A stretch of 18,992 nucleotides of DNA from DATBFX01 sp036558305 (GTDB lineage: Bacteria > Chloroflexota > Chloroflexia > Thermomicrobiales > UBA6265). Both the position numbers and the translations under genes were made by a program. The notes under the pieces are model-generated. The model did no database searches. It saw only the letters and a program-made list of their open reading frames with translations, and was not told the origin of the DNA. Of this stretch, positions 15,381 to 18,992 are shown in pieces. The first letter of the stretch is position 1; each line of letters starts with the position of its first letter. The stretch covers positions 1 to 18,992 of the forward strand of contig DATBFX010000479.1 of NCBI GenBank assembly GCA_036558305.1, read 5' to 3'.

Positions 15381-16622
15381 ATGGCCGAACCCGCACTCGA
15401 CTCCATCGATGCCGCCGTGATCGGCGACAGGCTCGCCGCCGCCCGGAAGGCGCGCGGGATGACGCAGCAGCAGGCCGCAGAGGAACTGGACCTGGCACGG
15501 ACAACCGTCGTTGCCATGGAGAAAGGCAAGCGGCGTCCCAAGGTCGAAGAACTCGTCCGTTTCGCTTCGCTCTACGGTCGCCAGGTCGGCGAGTTCTTGC
15601 GACCGAGTCCGCTGAGAGAACCCGGCGGCTTCATCGTGCAGTTTCGGTCGGCGCGCGCCCCGGCAGATAGCCCGATGAACGATCAGCGTGAGGCGGATAT
15701 TCGGCAGTTCAAGGATCTCTGCGAACGGTATCTCGAGTTGGAACTTCTCACCGGTGCGCCGCTCCCCGGTCGCTATCCGGAGCCCCATCCGACCGACGGG
15801 ACCGACCCCGAACGAGCGGCTGAGGAGGTTGCCTCCGCCGATCGGAACCGCCTCGGTTTGGGCGACGGACCGGCAGGGAACATCTGGCAGGTGCTGGAAA
15901 CCGACGTCGGCCTGCGCGTCTTTGCCTTTCCCTTCGCCGATTCGCGCGTCGCCGGGCTCTTCGCCTATTCCGAAGAACTCGGCGGGTGCATCGCCGTCAA
16001 CGCCAACCATCCCGAGGAGCGCCGGCGTTGGAGCGCCGTCCACGAATTCGGCCACTTCTTGACGACCGACCGCTTCCGCGCCGAAGTCCAAGTTCTCCCA
16101 TCGTATCGGCGCGTTCCCGAAGCAGAGCGTTTCGCGGAAGCGTTCGCCCGCCACTTCCTGATGCCCGCAGCCGGGCTGATCCGGCGCTTCCAGACCATCA
16201 AGCGCGCAAAGAGTGGTCCGGTCACACCGGCCGACCTCCTCAACCTGGGACAACTCTACGGCGTCTCGTTTCAGGCCCTGGTCCTGCGACTGGAAGAACT
16301 GAAGCTCTTGCCCCTGGGAACCTGGGACCGGCTCAAGGATGCCGGATTCACAGCCAAGGTGAACGAGGCCAAACAACTCCTCGCCATTCCGCCGATCCCC
16401 GACCAACTCCAGCGCCTGCCATACCGCTACGAGGCATTGGCCGTCCAGGCGTTCCTCGACGGGCAGATCTCGGAGGGCCGGCTTGCCCAATTTCTCGGCA
16501 CGGACCGGGTGGGAGCGCGCGAGCGGGTCGAGAAGCTAACGGACACCCGATTCGACGAGAATGGCGAGATCCGACAGGTCGCGCTTCCGCTCGGCATCCC
16601 GCTCATCGGAGCGCCAACTTGA
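15381..16622 (+). CDS. XRE-HTH / ImmA-IrrE (M78) metallopeptidase regulator
   Basis: The 413-residue product joins an N-terminal XRE helix-turn-helix (about 14-72: IGDRLAAARKARGMTQQQAAEELDLARTTVVAMEKGKRRP) to a C-terminal zinc-peptidase domain of the ImmA/IrrE (M78) type. The motif HEFGH (His221-Glu222-Phe-Gly-His225) is intact, and RFAEAFARHFLMP downstream (third ligand probably Glu249) is characteristic. Residues ~340-413 form a winged or helical tail. Such proteins are repressors that self- or partner-cleave on damage or stress, or act as antitoxins. ATG 15381 follows GAGGA at five bases; in-frame starts at 15249 and 15267 would add an unconserved leader. A TTGACA promoter lies upstream, and the stop overlaps the PIN gene start, so the two are one operon. 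Cleavage target is unknown. Confidence 0.9.
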   Translation: MAEPALDSIDAAVIGDRLAAARKARGMTQQQAAEELDLARTTVVAMEKGKRRPKVEELVRFASLYGRQVGEFLRPSPLREPGGFIVQFRSARAPADSPMNDQREADIRQFKDLCERYLELELLTGAPLPGRYPEPHPTDGTDPERAAEEVASADRNRLGLGDGPAGNIWQVLETDVGLRVFAFPFADSRVAGLFAYSEELGGCIAVNANHPEERRRWSAVHEFGHFLTTDRFRAEVQVLPSYRRVPEAERFAEAFARHFLMPAAGLIRRFQTIKRAKSGPVTPADLLNLGQLYGVSFQALVLRLEELKLLPLGTWDRLKDAGFTAKVNEAKQLLAIPPIPDQLQRLPYRYEALAVQAFLDGQISEGRLAQFLGTDRVGARERVEKLTDTRFDENGEIRQVALPLGIPLIGAPT

Positions 16623-17191
16623 GCATCGGTGCCGCGCCCGGCTCGCAATCGTTGTCGCCGCCGGCGCTCATTCTCGATGCCTGTACGCTGATCAATCTCC
16701 ACGCCTGCCGACGGATGGAGTCGATCGTCGGTTCCATTCCTGGTCAGGTCAAAATCGCCACGCAGGTCTACGACGAGTGCCGTCTCGATCCGTTCGACCC
16801 GGACGACGAGATCGTGGAGCGGACCGATCTCGCCAGGCTCATTGAGCGGGGGGCGCTCACCGTCGTCACCTTCCTCACCAACGCCGAGTTGAACTCCTTT
16901 GCCGCGTTCGCGATCGCACTGGACGACGGCGAAGCGGCGACGCTGGCGCTGGCCGTTCACCGCGGTTGGACCGTCGTGACCGACGATCGCGCCGCCATCC
17001 GAGAACTCGCGGGACAGGCACCATTGCTCTCGACACTCGATCTCGTCAAGACCTGGGCCGATACCGTCAATATCGCCCGCGATGTTCTCGCTGCAACACT
17101 TGCGGATCTCCGTGTTCGCGGCCGCTACGTGCCGAACAAATCGCATCTGCTCTGGTCATGGTGGAACCAGCATCTGACCACAATCCCATAA
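16619..17191 (+). CDS. PIN-domain protein, likely toxin-like ribonuclease
   Basis: The 190-residue product shows a PIN-type acidic set: Asp20 in LILDACTLINL, Glu53 in QVYDEC, Glu105 in DDGEAATLALA, and Asp122/Asp123 in WTVVTDDRAA. The residue order and the helix after EAATLALA fit PIN nucleases that cleave RNA with Mg2+. The start is TTG 16619: it overlaps the upstream TGA (TTGA) and GGAG lies seven bases before it. The first ATG in frame (residue 33) would remove Asp20 and the first strand. The gene is translationally coupled behind the XRE-M78 gene, as in toxin-antitoxin-like pairs in which an Xre/COG2856 protein accompanies a PIN-type protein. The C-terminal ~40 residues (LRVRGRYVPNKSHLLWSWWNQ) extend past a minimal PIN domain. 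It is convergent with the LuxR gene, 15 bases away. Toxicity is inferred. Confidence 0.82.
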   Translation: MSIGAAPGSQSLSPPALILDACTLINLHACRRMESIVGSIPGQVKIATQVYDECRLDPFDPDDEIVERTDLARLIERGALTVVTFLTNAELNSFAAFAIALDDGEAATLALAVHRGWTVVTDDRAAIRELAGQAPLLSTLDLVKTWADTVNIARDVLAATLADLRVRGRYVPNKSHLLWSWWNQHLTTIP

Positions 17192-17206
17192 CGTCTGCTT
17201 ATCCCG

Positions 17207-18992
17207 CTACAAAATCCCCATCTGGAACGCCTTGGCCACCGCCGCCGCCCGGTTGTCGACGTCGAGCTTGGTGAAGATGTTCGTCACGTGCGTCGTCGCC
17301 GTGCGGTGGCTGATGAAGAGTTCTTCGCCGATCTCCCGGCTCGATTTCCCCTCCGCCAGCAGCCGCAACACCTCGATCTCGCGCCCGGTCAAGCCGCCGG
17401 TATCGACGATCTCGGCCGGCCGCGCCGCCGGTTTCGCGGTTCCCGGCGTAGCCGGCGTCGGTGCCGTCGGGGTCGTCGCCAGCCGCTCCGCGTCGGCCGT
17501 CGCCTGCGCCAGCGAGAGCGTCCGCCCCGCTTCCCAGGCCGCCTCGAAGCGCGCCTCCCCGAGCTCGCGCCGCACCGCCGCCACCGCCCGGTCGAACTCC
17601 ACCTGGACATACCGTTGCAACTTCAACCCGATCGAGACCCGCAATGCGTCCGCCGCCGCGAACAACCGCGCCGCCATCTCCCCCTGCCCGTGCGCGGCGG
17701 CGATCCCGGCCAGTCCACTCAGACTCTCGACCTCGCCCCACCGATCCCCTTGCCGGTGCGAGAAGACCAGACTCTCCTTGTAAAGCGTCGTCGCCCGCCC
17801 ATCGTCGCCCTGGGCACGGGCGCAGGCGGCCAGGTTGTCCAAGGCCGTCGACAGCCCCCACGGCTGGTCCGCCGCCCGCCAGCGGTCGAGCGCCTCCTGG
17901 AACAGCGTTCCCGCCCGCGTCCAGTCCCCCGCCTCGTACATCTCCACACCCAGCCGGTTCAGCGCGAAGGGGAGCCACGCCTCGTTGCCCGACTCGCGGA
18001 TCACCGCCAGCGCCTCCTCGGCGTGGCGCGCCGCCGTCTCGTGGTCGCCGCGGCTGCCGGCGACGAAACTGCGGGTGAAGTAGGCGCGCCCGGTGAACGC
18101 CCGATCCTCGCCGGCGCTGGCGAGGGCGAAACCCGCCTCGGCGTGGGCCGTCGCCGCCTCACCGTCCCCCTGCATCGCCGCCAGGAAGGCCGCCCCCAAC
18201 CGCGCCGCCCCGATCAGTTCCGGCGACGCCTCCGGACCGGCCGCCAAGGCCCGCTCCAACCAGGCCCGCCCCTCGGTCAGGTAACCGCGCGTTTGCCAGA
18301 ACCACCAGAGCGACCCCGCGATCAGCAGTGCCGAGTTCGGGTCCCGTTCCAGCGTCCAGGTCAGGGCCGCCCGCAGGTTGTCGTGCTCGGATTCCAGGGT
18401 GTCGAGCCAGCGCTCCTGGTCCGCCCCCCACAACTCCGGTTCCGCCGTTTCGGCCAGCCCACGCGCCCAACGCGCGTGCGCCTCCCGCGCGCGCTCATCT
18501 TCCCCGGCCTCGGCCAGTTGCTCCAACCCGTACTCGCGGATCGTCTCCAACATCGAAAACCGCAGTTCGGGATACCCTCCGCGCACCTCCTCCTCGTCCC
18601 GCTTCAACAGACTCGCATCCACCAACGCCGCCAGCGCATCAAACACGTCAAAGGGGGACATGGGGGCAACCACACCCCCGATCTGTCCCCCCGACAGCAG
18701 CGCCGCCGCTGCCTCTTCCGTAAACCCGCCGGCGAAGATCGACAGCAACCGGTAGATCGCCTGTTGATCGGGCGGGAGCAGGTCGTAGCTCCAGGCGACG
18801 GCGTTGCGCATCGTCTGCAATCGGGCCGGGAGATCGCGAGGACCGCCCGTCAAGACCTGCAACCGGTTCGTCAACCTCGCCGCGAGGGCCGATGGGGAGA
18901 GGACCTTGATTCGCGCCGCCGCCAGTTCGATCGCCAGCGGCAGGCCGTCCAACCGCCGGCAGACCTCGACCACCGCTTCGGCGTTGCTGGTC
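17207..18992 (-). CDS. NB-ARC/TPR LuxR-type transcriptional regulator (5' partial)
   Basis: The visible ~594 residues are the C-terminal part of a large regulator; the frame runs open off the right edge, so the P-loop portion lies outside. The first visible segment has the GLPLAIELAAAR motif of the NB-ARC/STAND ATPase, then a winged-helix region (AVAWSYDLLPPDQQAIYRLLSIFAGGF, RFSMLETIREYGLEQL). A long TPR array follows (about 170-430: repeated A-G-Y/W-A-L patterns such as LTEGRAWLERALAAG and ARHAEEALAVIRESGN). An Ala/Pro/Thr linker leads to a LuxR helix-turn-helix at the end (LTGREIEVLRLLAEGKSSREIGEELFISHRTATTHVTNIFTKL). Such proteins are very numerous in Chloroflexota and sense unknown ligands or proteins through the TPR part, then bind DNA. 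The target genes are unknown; its only neighbour in view is the convergent PIN gene. Confidence 0.93.
   Translation of the reverse strand, partial: TSNAEAVVEVCRRLDGLPLAIELAAARIKVLSPSALAARLTNRLQVLTGGPRDLPARLQTMRNAVAWSYDLLPPDQQAIYRLLSIFAGGFTEEAAAALLSGGQIGGVVAPMSPFDVFDALAALVDASLLKRDEEEVRGGYPELRFSMLETIREYGLEQLAEAGEDERAREAHARWARGLAETAEPELWGADQERWLDTLESEHDNLRAALTWTLERDPNSALLIAGSLWWFWQTRGYLTEGRAWLERALAAGPEASPELIGAARLGAAFLAAMQGDGEAATAHAEAGFALASAGEDRAFTGRAYFTRSFVAGSRGDHETAARHAEEALAVIRESGNEAWLPFALNRLGVEMYEAGDWTRAGTLFQEALDRWRAADQPWGLSTALDNLAACARAQGDDGRATTLYKESLVFSHRQGDRWGEVESLSGLAGIAAAHGQGEMAARLFAAADALRVSIGLKLQRYVQVEFDRAVAAVRRELGEARFEAAWEAGRTLSLAQATADAERLATTPTAPTPATPGTAKPAARPAEIVDTGGLTGREIEVLRLLAEGKSSREIGEELFISHRTATTHVTNIFTKLDVDNRAAAVAKAFQMGIL

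Noticed and set aside
15090..16490. Long minus-strand frame antisense to the XRE-M78 gene
   Set aside because: It is the complement of a gene with clear HTH and HEFGH motifs; its own translation has no recognisable domain, and long antisense frames are expected in such GC-rich DNA.

Overview
The window is very GC-rich bacterial DNA with GTG/TTG starts, Thr/Pro-rich secreted proteins, heptamer microsatellites between genes and a large NB-ARC/TPR/LuxR regulator. This mix is most like Chloroflexota, perhaps a Thermomicrobia or Sphaerobacter-type lineage. That is inferred from style; there is no rRNA or other marker gene to confirm it.

Layout. (1) Positions 3-1676 (+) hold the 3' part of a large protein with a Thr/Pro/Glu-rich stalk and a C-terminal beta-propeller-like domain. 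(2) Positions 1829-3681 (+) hold a macro-domain protein and an FrsA-like alpha/beta hydrolase, joined by an ATGA overlap. (3) Positions 3716-4696 (-) encode a CorA-type Mg2+/divalent cation channel. (4) Positions 4791-4947 are an intergenic palindromic repeat. (5) Positions 4980-14598 (-) are a five-gene run read right to left: a secreted or anchored peptidase-MA-like protein with a degenerate active site; a membrane protein with a Gln/Gly-rich extension (DUF4175-like); a DUF58 protein; a BatA-like VWA membrane protein; and a large membrane protein with two VWA domains around a GATase-like domain. This resembles MoxR/DUF58/VWA (Bat) loci, but no MoxR AAA+ ATPase gene is present. (6) Positions 14599-15380 are mostly non-coding, with candidate promoters for both flanking units. 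(7) Positions 15381-17191 (+) hold an XRE-HTH/ImmA-IrrE (M78) protein coupled by a TTGA overlap to a PIN-domain protein, resembling a toxin-antitoxin or stress-response pair. (8) Positions 17207-18992 (-) hold the 3' part of an NB-ARC/TPR/LuxR regulator.

How the parts work together. The minus-strand run looks like an envelope-associated VWA machine: DUF58 is probably a cytoplasmic adaptor for an unseen MoxR ATPase, and the VWA proteins are membrane-anchored metal-dependent binding modules. The most striking non-coding feature lies in its gene junctions. One pair of genes overlaps by ATGA, but each of the other three junctions carries a large inverted-repeat structure: heptamer arrays facing their own complement (7644-7758 and 12983-13105) or competing C-tract/G-tract pairings (10814-10934). 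These could set different expression levels along one transcript.
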